A stretch of DNA of 64,000 bases from Nemertoderma westbladi. Taxonomy: Eukaryota > Xenacoelomorpha > Nemertodermatida > Nemertodermatidae. Under the pieces are notes generated by a model, which worked only from the letters and a program-made list of their open reading frames with translations, did not search any database and was not told where the DNA came from. Position 1 is the stretch's first letter. The number at the start of each line of letters is the position of its first letter. A program made the translations under genes and the position numbers. The DNA lies in the NCBI GenBank assembly GCA_032718475.1, contig JAUCBJ010007236.1, forward strand, positions 39,737-103,736, in the 5' to 3' direction. Shown here piece after piece: positions 1 to 15,000 of this stretch.

Positions 1-3000
1 TCCTGGTTCCCTACCTCGGTATTTATTCTCCACCCTGGTTCCCTACCTCGGTATTTATTCTCCACTCCTGGTTCCCTACCTCGGTATTTATTATCCACCC
101 TGGTTCCCTACCTCGGTATTTATTCTCCACCCTGGTTCCCTGCCTCGGTATTTATTCTCCACCCTGGTTCCCTACCTCGGTATTTATTCTCCACTCCTGG
201 TTCCCTACCTCGGTATTTATTCTCCACTCTGGTTCCCTACCTCGGTATTTATTCTCCACTCCTGGTTCCCTACCTCGGTATTTATTCTCCACCCTGGTTC
301 CCTACCTCGGTATTTATTCTCCACCCTGGTTCCCTACCTCGGTATTTATTCTCCACTCCTGGTTCCCTACCTCGGTATTTATTCTCCACTCCTGGTTCCC
401 TACCTCGGTATTTATTCTCCACTCCTGGTTCCCTACCTCGGTATTTATTCTCCACTCCTGGTTCCCTACCTCGGTATTTATTCTCCTACGTGGTTCCCTA
501 CCTCGGTATTTATTCTCCACCCTGGTTCCCTACCTCGGTATTTATTCTCCACTCCTGGTTCCCTACCTCGGTATTTATTCTCCTACGTGGTTCCCTACCT
601 CGGTATTTATTCTCCACCCTGGTTCCCTACCTCGGTATTTATTCTCCACCCTGGTTCCCTACCTCGGTATTTATTCTCCACTCCTGGTTCCCTACCTCGG
701 TATTTATTCTCCACCCTGGTTCCCTACCTCGGTATTTATTCTCCACCCTGGTTCCCTACCTCGGTATTTATTCTCCACTCCTGGTTCCCTACCTCGGTAT
801 TTATTCTCCACTCTGGTTCCCTACCTCGGTATTTATTCTCCTACGTGGTTCCCTACCTCGGTATTTATTCTCCACCCTGGTTCCCTACCTCGGTATTTAT
901 TCTCCACCCTGGTTCCCTACCTCGGTATTTATTCTCCACTCCTGGTTCCCTACCTCGGTATTTATTCTCCACTCCTGGTTCCCTACCTCGGTATTTATTC
1001 TCCACTCTGGTTCCCTACCTCGGTATTTATTCTCCACTCTGGTTCCCTACCTCGGTATTTATTCTCCTACGTGGTTCCCTACCTCGGTATTTATTCTCCA
1101 CCCTGGTTCCCTACCTCGGTATTTATTCTCCACTCTGGTTCCCTACCTCGGTATTTATTCTCCACTCCTGGTTCCCTACCTCGGTATTTATTCTCCACTC
1201 TGGTTCCCTACCTCGGTATTTATTCTCCACTCCTGGTTCCCTACCTCGGTATTTATTCTCCACCCTGGTTCCCTACCTCGGTATTTATTCTCCACTCCTG
1301 GTTCCCTACCTCGGTATTTATTCTCCACTCCTGGTTCCCTACCTCGGTATTTATTCTCCACTCTGGTTCCCTACCTCGGTATTTATTCTCCTACCGTGGT
1401 TCCCTACCTCGGTATTTATTCTCCACTCTGGTTCCCTACCTCGGTATTTATTCTCCACTCCTGGTTCCCTACCTCGGTATTTATTCTCCACCCTGGTTCC
1501 CTACCTCGGTATTTATTCTCCACTCCTGGTTCCCTACCTCGGTATTTATTCTCCACTCCTGGTTCCCTACCTCGGTATTTATTCTCCACTCCTGGTTCCC
1601 TACCTCGGTATTTATTCTCCACTCCTGGTTCCCTACCTCGGTATTTATTCTCCACCCTGGTTCCCTACCTCGGTATTTATTCTCCACTCCTGGTTCCCTA
1701 CCTCGGTATTTATTCTCCACTCTGGTTCCCTACCTCGGTATTTATTCTCCACTCTGGTTCCCTACCTCGGTATTTATTCTCCACTCCTGGTTCCTCCTAC
1801 CTCGGTATTTATTCTCCACCCTGGTTCCCTACCTCGGTATTTATTCTCCACCCTGGTTCCCTACCTCGGTATTTATTCTCCTACCTGGTTCCCTACCTCG
1901 GTATTTATTCTCCACCCTGGTTCCCTACCTCGGTATTTATTCTCCACTCTGGTTCCCTACCTCGGTATTTATTCTCCACTCCTGGTTCCCTACCTCGGTA
2001 TTTATTCTCCACCCTGGTTCCCTACCTCGGTATTTATTCTCCACCCTGGTTCCCTACCTCGGTATTTATTCTCCACTCTGGTTCCCTACCTCGGTATTTA
2101 TTCTCCTACCTGGTTCCCTACCTCGGTATTTATTCTCCACTCTGGTTCCCTACCTCGGTATTTATTCTCCACTCCTGGTTCCCTACCTCGGTATTTATTC
2201 TCCACCCTGGTTCCCTACCTCGGTATTTATTCTCCACCCTGGTTCCCTACCTCGGTATTTATTCTCCACTCCTGGTTCCCTACCTCGGTATTTATTCTCC
2301 ACCCTGGTTCCCTACCTCGGTATTTATTCTCCACCCTGGTTCCCTACCTCGGTATTTATTCTCCACTCCTGGTTCCCTACCTCGGTATTTATTCTCCACT
2401 CTGGTTCCCTACCTCGGTATTTATTCTCCACTCCTGGTTCCCTACCTCGGTATTTATTCTCCACCCTGGTTCCCTACCTCGGTATTTATTCTCCACTCCT
2501 GGTTCCCTACCTCGGTATTTATTCTCCACCCTGGTTCCCTACCTCGGTATTTATTCTCCACCCTGGTTCCCTACCTCGGTATTTATTCTCCACCCTGGTT
2601 CCCTACCTCGGTATTTATTCTCCACTCCTGGTTCCCTACCTCGGTATTTATTCTCCACCCTGGTTCCCTACCTCGGTATTTATTCTCCACTCCTGGTTCC
2701 CTACCTCGGTATTTATTCTCCACCCTGGTTCCCTACCTCGGTATTTATTCTCCACCCTGGTTCCCTACCTCGGTATTTATTCTCCACCCTGGTTCCCTAC
2801 CTCGGTATTTATTCTCCACCCTGGTTCCCTACCTCGGTATTTATTCTCCACTCTGGTTCCCTACCTCGGTATTTATTCTCCACTCCTGGTTCCCTACCTC
2901 GGTATTTATTCTCCACCCTGGTTCCCTACCTCGGTATTTATTCTCCACTCCTGGTTCCCTACCTCGGTATTTATTCTCCACTCCTGGTTCCCTACCTCGG

Positions 3001-6000
3001 TATTTATTCTCCACTCCTGGTTCCCTACCTCGGTATTTATTCTCCACCCTGGTTCCCTACCTCGGTATTTATTCTCCACCCTGGTTCCCTACCTCGGTAT
3101 TTATTCTCCACTCTGGTTCCCTACCTCGGTATTTATTCTCCTACCTGGTTCCCTACCTCGGTATTTATTCTCCACCCTGGTTCCCTACCTCGGTATTTAT
3201 TCTCCACTCCTGGTTCCCTACCTCGGTATTTATTCTCCACTCCTGGTTCCCTACCTCGGTATTTATTCTCCACTCCTGGTTCCCTACCTCGGTATTTATT
3301 CTCCACTCTGGTTCCCTACCTCGGTATTTATTCTCCACCCTGGTTCCCTACCTCGGTATTTATTCTCCACTCCTGGTTCCCTACCTCGGTATTTATTCTC
3401 CACCCTGGTTCCCTACCTCGGTATTTATTCTCCACTCCTGGTTCCCTACCTCGGTATTTATTCTCCACTCTGGTTCCCTACCTCGGTATTTATTCTCCTA
3501 CCTGGTTCCCTACCTCGGTATTTATTCTCCACCCTGGTTCCCTACCTCGGTATTTATTCTCCACCCTGGTTCCCTACCTCGGTATTTATTCTCCACCCTG
3601 GTTCCCTACCTCGGTATTTATTCTCCACCCTGGTTCCCTACCTCGGTATTTATTCTCCACCCTGGTTCCCTACCTCGGTATTTATTCTCCACCCTGGTTC
3701 CCTACCTCGGTATTTATTCTCCACCCTGGTTCCCTACCTCGGTATTTATTCTCCACTCCTGGTTCCCTACCTCGGTATTTATTCTCCTACGTGGTTCCCT
3801 ACCTCGGTATTTATTCTCCACCCTGGTTCCCTACCTCGGTATTTATTCTCCACTCTGGTTCCCTACCTCGGTATTTATTCCCCACCCTGGTTCCCTACCT
3901 CGGTATTTATTCTCCACCCTGGTTCCCTACCTCGGTATTTATTCTCCACTCCTGGTTCCCTACCTCGGTATTTATTCTCCACCCTGGTTCCCTACCTCGG
4001 TATTTATTCTCCACCCTGGTTCCCTACCTCGGTATTTATTCTCCACTCCTGGTTCCCTACCTCGGTATTTATTCTCCACCCTGGTTCCCTACCTCGGTAT
4101 TTATTCTCCACCCTGGTTCCCTACCTCGGTATTTATTCTCCACCTGGTTCCCTACCTCGGTATTTATTCTCCACCTGGTTCCCTACCTCGGTATTTATTC
4201 TCCACCCTGGTTCCCTACCTCGGTATTTATTCTCCACTCTGGTTCCCTACCTCGGTATTTATTCTCCACTCTGGTTCCCTACCTCGGTATTTATTCTCCA
4301 CCCTGGTTCCCTACCTCGGTATTTATTCTCCACTCCTGGTTCCCTACCTCGGTATTTATTCTCCACTCCTGGTTCCCTACCTCGGTATTTATTCTCCACC
4401 CTGGTTCCCTACCTCGGTATTTATTCTCCACTCTGGTTCCCTACCTCGGTATTTATTCTCCACCCTGGTTCCCTACCTCGGTATTTATTCTCCACTCCTG
4501 GTTCCCTACCTCGGTATTTATTCTCCACTCCTGGTTCCCTACCTCGGTATTTATTCTCCACCCTGGTTCCCTACCTCGGTATTTATTCTCCACTCCTGGT
4601 TCCCTACCTCGGTATTTATTCTCCACCCTGGTTCCCTACCTCGGTATTTATTCTCCACCCTGGTTCCCTACCTCGGTATTTATTCTCCTACCTGGTTCCC
4701 TACCTCGGTATTTATTCTCCACGCTGGTTCCCTACCTCGGTATTTATTCTCCACCCTGGTTCCCTACCTCGGTATTTATTCTCCACTCCTGGTTCCCTAC
4801 CTCGGTATTTATTCTCCACTCTGGTTCCCTACCTCGGTATTTATTCTCCACCCTGGTTCCCTACCTCGGTATTTATTCTCCACTCCTGGTTCCCTACCTC
4901 GGTATTTATTCTCCACTCCTGGTTCCCTACCTCGGTATTTATTCTCCACCCTGGTTCCCTACCTCGGTATTTATTCTCCACTCTGGTTCCCTACCTCGGT
5001 ATTTATTCTCCACCCTGGTTCCCTACCTCGGTATTTATTCTCCACTCCTGGTTCCCTACCTCGGTATTTATTCTCCACTCCTGGTTCCCTACCTCGGTAT
5101 TTATTCTCCACCCTGGTTCCCTACCTCGGTATTTATTCTCCACCCTGGTTCCCTACCTCGGTATTTATTCTCCACTCTGGTTCCCTACCTCGGTATTTAT
5201 TCTCCACTCTGGTTCCCTACCTCGGTATTTATTCTCCACCCTGGTTCCCTACCTCGGTATTTATTCTCCACTCCTGGTTCCCTACCTCGGTATTTATTCT
5301 CCACTCTGGTTCCCTACCTCGGTATTTATTCTCCACCCTGGTTCCCTACCTCGGTATTTATTCTCCACTCCTGGTTCCCTACCTCGGTATTTATTCTCCA
5401 CCCTGGTTCCCTACCTCGGTATTTATTCTCCACCCTGGTTCCCTACCTCGGTATTTATTCTCCTACGCTGGTTCCCTACCTCGGTATTTATTCTCCTACG
5501 TGGTTCCCTACCTCGGTATTTATTCTCCACCCTGGTTCCCTACCTCGGTATTTATTCTCCACTCTGGTTCCCTACCTCGGTATTTATTCTCCACTCTGGT
5601 TCCCTACCTCGGTATTTATTCTCCACCCTGGTTCCCTACCTCGGTATTTATTCTCCACTCCTGGTTCCCTACCTCGGTATTTATTCTCCACTCCTGGTTC
5701 CCTACCTCGGTATTTATTCTCCACTCCTGGTTCCCTACCTCGGTATTTATTCTCCACCCTGGTTCCCTACCTCGGTATTTATTCTCCACCCTGGTTCCCT
5801 ACCTCGGTATTTATTCTCCTACGTGGTTCCCTACCTCGGTATTTATTCTCCTTCGTGGTTCCCTACCTCGGTATTTATTCTCCACTCCTGGTTCCCTACC
5901 TCGGTATTTATTCTCCACCCTCGTTCCCTACCTCGGTATTTATTCTCCTACGTGGTTCCCTACCTCGGTATTTATTCTCCTACGTGGTTCCCTACCTCGG

Positions 6001-9000
6001 TATTTATTCTCCACTCTGGTTCCCTACCTCGGTATTTATTCTCCACTCCTGGTTCCCTACCTCGGTATTTATTCTCCACCCTGGTTCCCTACCTCGGTAT
6101 TTATTCTCCACTCCTGGTTCCCTACCTCGGTATTTATTCTCCACCTTGGTTCCCTACCTCGGTATTTATTCTCCTACGTGGTTCCCTACCTCGGTATTTA
6201 TTCTCCACCCTGGTTCCCTACCTCGGTATTTATCCTCCACCCTGGTTCCCTACCTCGGTATTTATTCTCCACCCTGGTTCCCTACCTCGGTATTTATTCT
6301 CCTACCTGGTTCCCTACCTCGGTATTTATTCTCCACCCTGGTTCCCTACCTCGGTATTCATTCTCCACCCTGGTTCCCTGCCTCGGTATTTATTCTCCAC
6401 TCCTGGTTCCCTCCTACCTCGGTATTTATTCTCCACCCTGGTTCCCTACCTCGGTATTTATTCTCCACCCTGGTTCCCTCCTACCTCGGTATTTATTCTC
6501 CACTCCTGGTTCCCTCCTACCTCGGTATTTATTCTCCACCCTGGTTCCCTACCTCGGTATTTATTCTCCACTCTGGTTCCCTACCTCGGTATTTATTCTC
6601 CTACGTGGTTCCCTACCTCGGTATTTATTCTCCACTCTGGTTCCCTCCTACCTCGGTATTTATTCTCCACCCTGGTTCCCTACCTCGGTATTTATTCTCC
6701 ACTCCTGGTTCCCTACCTCGGTATTTATTATCCACCCTGGTTCCCTACCTCGGTATTTATTCTCCACCCTGGTTCCCTGCCTCGGTATTTATTCTCCACC
6801 CTGGTTCCCTACCTCGGTATTTATTCTCCACTCCTGGTTCCCTACCTCGGTATTTATTCTCCACTCTGGTTCCCTACCTCGGTATTTATTCTCCACTCCT
6901 GGTTCCCTACCTCGGTATTTATTCTCCACCCTGGTTCCCTACCTCGGTATTTATTCTCCACCCTGGTTCCCTACCTCGGTATTTATTCTCCACTCCTGGT
7001 TCCCTACCTCGGTATTTATTCTCCACTCCTGGTTCCCTACCTCGGTATTTATTCTCCACTCCTGGTTCCCTACCTCGGTATTTATTCTCCACTCCTGGTT
7101 CCCTACCTCGGTATTTATTCTCCTACGTGGTTCCCTACCTCGGTATTTATTCTCCACCCTGGTTCCCTACCTCGGTATTTATTCTCCACTCCTGGTTCCC
7201 TACCTCGGTATTTATTCTCCACTCCTGGTTCCCTACCTCGGTATTTATTCTCCACTCCTGGTTCCCTACCTCGGTATTTATTCTCCACTCCTGGTTCCCT
7301 ACCTCGGTATTTATTCTCCACTCTGGTTCCCTACCACGGTATTTATTCTCCACTCCTGGTTCCCTACCACGGTATTTATTCTCCACTCCTGGTTCCCTAC
7401 CTCGGTATTTATTCTCCTACGTGGTTCCCTACCTCGGTATTTATTCTCCACCCTGGTTCCCTACCTCGGTATTTATTCTCCACTCTGGTTCCCTACCACG
7501 GTATTTATTCTCCACTCCTGGTTCCCTACCTCGGTATTTATTCTCCTACGTGGTTCCCTACCTCGGTATTTATTCTCCACCCTGGTTCCCTACCTCGGTA
7601 TTTATCCTCCACTCCTGGTTCCCTACCTCGGTATTTATTCTCCACCCTGGTTCCCTACCTCGGTATTTATTCTCCTACGTGGTTCCCTACCTCGGTATTT
7701 ATTCTCCACCCTGGTTCCCTACCTCGGTATTTATTCTCCACCCTGGTTCCCTACCTCGGTATTTATTCTCCACTCCTGGTTCCCTACCTCGGTATTTATT
7801 CTCCTACGTGGTTCCCTACCTCGGTATTTATTCTCCACCCTGGTTCCCTACCTCGGTATTTATTCTCCACCCTGGTTCCCTACCTCGGTATTTATTCTCC
7901 ACTCCTGGTTCCCTACCTCGGTATTTATTCTCCTACGTGGTTCCCTACCTCGGTATTTATTCTCCACCCTGGTTCCCTACCTCGGTATTTATTCTCCTAC
8001 GTGGTTCCCTACCTCGGTATTTATTCTCCACCCTGGTTCCCTACCTCGGTATTTATTCTCCACTCCTGGTTCCCTACCTCGGTATTTATTCTCCACCCTG
8101 GTTCCCTACCTCGGTATTTATTCTCCACCCTGGTTCCCTACCTCGGCATTTATTCTCCTACGTGGTTCCCTACCTCGGTATTTATTCTCCACCCTGGTTC
8201 CCTACCTCGGTATTTATTCTCCACCCTGGTTCCCTACCTCGGTATTTATTCTCCACCCTGGTTCCCTACCTCGGTATTTATTCTCCACTCCTGGTTCCCT
8301 ACCTCGGTATTTATTCTCCTACGTGGTTCCCTACCTCGGTATTTATTCTCCACCCTGGTTCCCTACCTCGGTATTTATTCTCCACCCTGGTTCCCTACCT
8401 CGGTATTTATTCTCCACTCCTGGTTCCCTACCTCGGTATTTATTCTCCACTCCTGGTTCCCTACCTCGGTATTTATTCTCCACTCCTGGTTCCCTACCTC
8501 GGTATTTATTCTCCTACGTGGTTCCCTACCTCGGTATTTATTCTCCACCCTGGTTCCCTACCTCGGTATTTATTCTCCACCCTGGTTCCCTACCTCGGTA
8601 TTTATTCTCCACTCCTGGTTCCCTACCTCGGTATTTATTCTCCTACGTGGTTCCCTACCTCGGTATTTATTCTCCACCCTGGTTCCCTACCTCGGTATTT
8701 ATTCTCCTACGTGGTTCCCTACCTCGGTATTTATTCTCCACCCTGGTTCCCTACCTCGGTATTTATTCTCCACCCTGGTTCCCTACCTCGGTATTTATTC
8801 TCCACCCTGGTTCCCTACCTCGGAATTTATCCTCCACTCCTGGTTCCCTACCTCGGTATTTATTCTCCACTCCTGGTTCCCTACCTCGGTATTTATTCTC
8901 CACCCTGGTTCCCTACCTCGGTATTTATTCTCCACCCTGGTTCCCTACCTCGGTATTTATTCTCCACTCCTGGTTCCCTACCTCGGTATTTATTCTCCTA

Positions 9001-12000
9001 CGTGGTTCCCTACCTCGGTATTTATTCTCCACCCTGGTTCCCTACCTCGGTATTTATTCTCCACTCCTGGTTCCCTACCTCGGTATTTATTCTCCTACGT
9101 GGTTCCCTACCTCGGTATTTATTCTCCACTCTGGTTCCCTACCTCGGTATTTATTCTCCACTCTGGTTCCCTACCTCGGTATTTATTCTCCACTCTGGTT
9201 CCCTACCTCGGTATTTATTCTCCACCCTGGTTCCCTACCTCGGTATTTATTCTCCACCCTGGTTCCCTACCTCGGTATTTATTCTCCTACGTGGTTCCCT
9301 ACCTCGGTATTTATTCTCCACCCTGGTTCCCTACCTCGGTATTTATTCTCCACCCTGGTTCCCTACCTCGGTATTTATTCTCCACCCTGGTTCCCTACCT
9401 CGGTATTAATTCTCCACTCATGGTTCCCTACCTCGGTATTTATTCTCCACCCTGGTTCCCTACCTCGGTATTTATTCTCCACCCTGGTTCCCTACCTCGG
9501 AATTTATCCTCCACTCCTGGTTCCCTACCTCGGTATTTATTCTCCACTCCTGGTTCCCTACCTCGGTATTTATTCTCCACCCTGGTTCCCTACCTCGGTA
9601 TTTATTCTCCACCCTGGTTCCCTACCTCGGTATTTATTCTCCACTCCTGGTTCCCTACCTCGGTATTTATTCTCCTACGTGGTTCCCTACCTCGGTATTT
9701 ATTCTCCACCCTGGTTCCCTACCTCGGTATCTATTCTCCACCCTGGTTCCCTACCTCGGTATTTATTCTCCTACGTGGTTCCCTACCTCGGTATTTATTC
9801 TCCACTCTGGTTCCCTACCTCGGTATTTATTCTCCACTCTGGTTCCCTACCTCGGTATTTATTCTCCACTCTGGTTCCCTACCTCGGTATTTATTCTCCA
9901 CCCTGGTTCCCTACCTCGGTATTTATTCTCCACCCTGGTTCCCTACCTCGGTATTTATTCTCCTACGTGGTTCCCTACCTCGGTATTTATTCTCCACCCT
10001 GGTTCCCTACCTCGGTATTTATTCTCCACCCTGGTTCCCTACCTCGGTATTTATTCTCCACCCTGGTTCCCTACCTCGGTATTTATTCTCCACTCATGGT
10101 TCCCTACCTCGGTATTTATTCTCCACCCTGGCTCCCTACCTCGGTATTTATTCTCCACCCTGGTTCCCTACCTCGGAATTTATCCTCCACTCCTGGTTCC
10201 CTACCTCGGTATTTATTCTCCACTCCTGGTTCCCTACCTCGGTATTTATTCTCCACCCTGGTTCCCTACCTCGGTATTTATTCTCCACCCTGGTTCCCTA
10301 CCTCGGTATTTATTCTCCACTCCTGGTTCCCTACCTCGGTATTTATTCTCCTACGTGGTTCCCTACCTCGGTATTTATTCTCCACCCTGGTTCCCTACCT
10401 CGGTATTTATTCTCCACCCTGGTTCCCTACCTCGGTATTTATTCTCCTACGTGGTTCCCTACCTCGGTATTTATTCTCCACCCTGGTTCCCTACCTCGGT
10501 ATTTATTCCCCACCCTGGTTCCCTACCTCGGTATTTATTCTCCACCCTGGTTCCCTACCTCGGTATTTATTCTCCACTCCTGGTTCCCTACCTCGGTATT
10601 TATTCTCCTACGTGGTTCCCTACCTCGGTATTTATTCTCCACTCCTGGTTCCCTACCTCGGTATTTATTCTCCACTCCTGGTTCCCTACCTCGGTATTTA
10701 TTCTCCTACGTGGTTCCCTACCTCGGTATTTATTCTCCACTCCTGGTTCCCTACCTCGGTATTTATTCTCCACTCCTGGTTCCCTACCTCGGTATTTATT
10801 CTCCACTCCTGGTTCCCTACCTCGTTATTTATTCTCCTACGTGGTTCCCTACCTCGGTATTTATTCTCCACTCTGGTTCCCTACCTCGGTATTTATTCTC
10901 CACCCTGGTTCCCTACCTCGGTATTTATTCTCCACCCTGGTTCCCTACCTCGGTATTTATTCTCCACCCTGGTTCCCTACCTCGGTATTTATTCTCCACC
11001 CTGGTTCCCTACCTCGGTATTTATTCTCCACTCCTGGTTCCCTACCTCGGTATTTATTCTCCTACGTGGTTCCCTACCTCGGTATTTATTCTCCACCCTG
11101 GTTCCCTACCTCGGTATTTATTCTCCACTCCTGGTTCCCTACCTCGGTATTTATTCTCCTACGTGGTTCCCTACCTCGGTATTTATTCTCCACCCTGGTT
11201 CCCTCCTACCTCGGTATTTATTCTCCACCCTGGTTCCCTCCTACCTCGGTATTTATTCTCCACCCTGGTTCCCTACCTCGGTATTTATTCTCCACTCCTG
11301 GTTCCCTACCTCGGTATTTATTCTCCTACGTGGTTCCCTACCTCGGTATTTATTCTCCACCCTGGTTCCCTACCTCGGTATTTATTCTCCACCCTGGTTC
11401 CCTACCTCGGTATTTATTCTCCACCCTGGTTCCCTACCTCGGTATTTATTCTCCTACGTGGTTCCCTACCTCGGTATTTATTCTCCACCCTGGTTCCCTA
11501 CCTCGGTATTTATTCTCCACCCTGGTTCCCTCCTACCTCGGTATTTATTCTCCACCCTGGTTCCCTCCTACCTCGGTATTTATTCTCCACCCTGGTTCCC
11601 TACCTCGGTATTTATTCTCCACACCTGGTTCCCTACCTCGGTATTTATTCTCCACCCTGGTTCCCTACCTCGGTATTTATTATCCACCCTGGTTCCCTAC
11701 CTCGGTATTTATTCTCCACTCCTGGTTCCCTACCTCGGTATTTATTCTCCACCCTGGTTCCCTACCTCGGTATTTATACTCCACCCTGGTTCCCTATCTC
11801 GGTATTTATTCTCCACCCTGGTTCCCTCCTACCTCGGTATTTATTCTCCACTCTGGTTCCCTACCTCGGTATTTATTCTCCTACGTGGTTCCCTACCTCG
11901 GTATTTATTCTCCACTCTGGTTCCCTACCTCGGTATTTATTCTCCTACGTGGTTCCCTACCTCGGTATTTATTCTCCACTCTGGTTCCCTACCTCGGTAT

Positions 12001-15000
12001 TTATTCTCCACTCTGGTTCCCTACCTCGGTATTTATTCTCCTACGTGGTTCCCTACCTCGGTATTTATTCTCCACTCTGGTTCCCTACCTCGGTATTTAT
12101 TCTCCACTCCTGGTTCCCTACCTCGGTATTTATTCTCCACTCCTGGTTCCCTACCTCGGTATTTATTCTCCACTCCTGGTTCCCTACCTCGGTATTTATT
12201 CTCCTACGTGGTTCCCTACCTCGGTATTTATTCTCCTACGTGGTTCCCTACCTCGGTATTTATTCTCCACTCCTGGTTCCCTACCTCGGTATTTATTCTC
12301 CACTCCTGGTTCCCTACCTCGGTATTTATTCTCCTACGTGGTTCCCTACCTCGGTATTTATTCTCCTACGTGGTTCCCTACCTCGGTATTTATTCTCCAC
12401 TCCTGGTTCCCTACCTCGGTATTTATTCTCCACTCCTGGTTCCCTACCTCGGTATTTATTCTCCTACGTGGTTCCCTACCTCGGTATTTATTCTCCTACG
12501 TGGTTCCCTACCTCGGTATTTATTCTCCACTCCTGGTTCCCTACCTCGGTATTTATTCTCCACTCCTGGTTCCCTACCTCGGTATTTATTCTCCTACGTG
12601 GTTCCCTACCTCGGTATTTATTCTCCTACGTGGTTCCCTACCTCGGTATTTATTCTCCACTCCTGGTTCCCTACCTCGGTATTTATTCTCCACTCCTGGT
12701 TCCCTACCTCGGTATTTATTCTCCACTCCTGGTTCCCTACCTCGGTATTTATTCTCCTACGTGGTTCCCTACCTCGGTATTTATTCTCCACTCTGGTTCC
12801 ATATCTCGGTATTTATTCTCCACCCTGGTTCCCTACCTCGGTATTTATTCTCCACCCTGGTTCCCTACCTCGGTATTTATTCTCCACTCCTGGTTCCCTA
12901 CCTCGGTATTTATTCTCCACTCCTGGTTCCCTACCTCGGTATTTATTCTCCACTCCTGGTTCCCTACCTCGGTATTTATTCTCCTACGTGGTTCCCTACC
13001 TCGGTATTTATTCTCCTACGTGGTTCCCTACCTCGGTATTTATTCTCCACCCTGGTTCCCTACCTCGGTATTTATTCTCCACTCCTGGTTCCCTACCTCG
13101 GTATTTATTCTCCACCCTGGTTCCCTACGTCGGTATTTATTCTCCTACGTGGTTCCCTACCTCGGTATTTATTCTCCTACGTGGTTCCCTACCTCGGTAT
13201 TTATTCTCCACCCTGGTTCCCTACCTCGGTATTTATTCTCCACTCCTGGTTCCCTACCTCGGTATTTATTCTCCACTCTGGTTCCCTACCTCGGTATTTA
13301 TTCTCCTTCGTGGTTCCCTACCTCGGTATTTATTCTCCACTCTGGTTCCCTACCTCGGTATTTATTCTCCACTCCTGGTTCCCTACGTCGGTATTTATTC
13401 TCCTACGTGGTTCCCTACCTCGGTATTTATTCTCCTACGTGGTTCCCTACCTCGGTATTTATTCTCCACTCTGGTTCCCTACCTCGGTATTTATTCTCCA
13501 CTCTGGTTCCCTACCTCGGTATTTATTCTCCTACGTGGTTCCCTACCTCGGTATTTATTCTCCTACGTGGTTCCCTACCTCGGTATTTATTCTCCACTCT
13601 GGTTCCCTCCTACCTCGGTATTTATTCTCCACTCCTGGTTCCCTCCTACCTCGGTATTTATTCTCCACTCTGGTTCCCTACCTCGGTATTTATTCTCCAC
13701 TCCTGGTTCCCTCCTACCTCGGTATTTATTCTCCACCCTGGTTCCCTACCTCGGTATTTATTCTCCACCCTGGTTCCCTACCTCGGTATTTATTCTCCAC
13801 TCCTGGTTCCCTACCTCGGTATTTATTCTCCACTTTGGTTCCCTACCTCGGTATTTATTCTCCACCCTGGTTCCCTACCTCGGTATTTATTCTCCACTCC
13901 TGGTTCCCTACCTCGGTATTTATTCTCCACTCTGGTTCCCTACCTCGGTATTTATTCTCCTTCGTGGTTCCCTACCTCGGTATTTATTCTCCACTCTGGT
14001 TCCCTACCTCGGTATTTATTCTCCACTCCTGGTTCCCTACGTCGGTATTTATTCTCCTACGTGGTTCCCTACCTCGGTATTTATTCTCCTACGTGGTTCC
14101 CTACCTCGGTATTTATTCTCCACTCTGGTTCCCTACCTCGGTATTTATTCTCCACTCTGGTTCCCTACCTCGGTATTTATTCTCCTACGTGGTTCCCTAC
14201 CTCGGTATTTATTCTCCTACGTGGTTCCCTACCTCGGTATTTATTCTCCACCCTGGTTCCCTACCTCGGTATTTATTCTCCACTCTGGTTCCCTACCTCG
14301 GTATTTATTCTCCTACGTGGTTCCCTACCTCGGTATTTATTCTCCACCCTGGTTCCCTACCTCGGTATTTATTCTCCACCCTGGTTCCCTACCTCGGTAT
14401 TTATTCTCCACTCATGGTTCCCTACCTCGGTATTTCTTCTCCACTCTGGTTCCCTACCTCGGTATTTATTCTCCACTCCTGGTTCCCTACCTCGGTATTT
14501 ATTCTCCACTCCTGGTTCCCTACCTCGGTATTTATTCTCCTACGTGGTTCCCTACCTCGGTATTTATTCTCCACCCTGGTTCCCTACCTCGGTATTTATT
14601 CTCCACTCCTGGTTCCCTACCTCGGTATTTATTCTCCTACGTGGTTCCCTACCTCGGTATTTATTCTCCACCCTGGTTCCCTACCTCGGTATTTATTCTC
14701 CACTCCTGGTTCCCTACCTCGGTATTTATTCTCCACCCTGGTTCCCTACCTCGGTATTTATTCTCCACTCCTGGTTCCCTACCTCGGTATTTATTCTCCT
14801 ACGTGGTTCCCTACCTCGGTATTTATTCTCCACCCTGGTTCCCTACCTCGGTATTTATTCTCCACTCCTGGTTCCCTACCTCGGTATTTATTCTCCTACG
14901 TGGTTCCCTACCTCGGTATTTATTCTCCACCCTGGTTCCCTACCTCGGTATTTATTCTCCACCCTGGTTCCCTACCTCGGTATTTATTCTCCACTCCTGG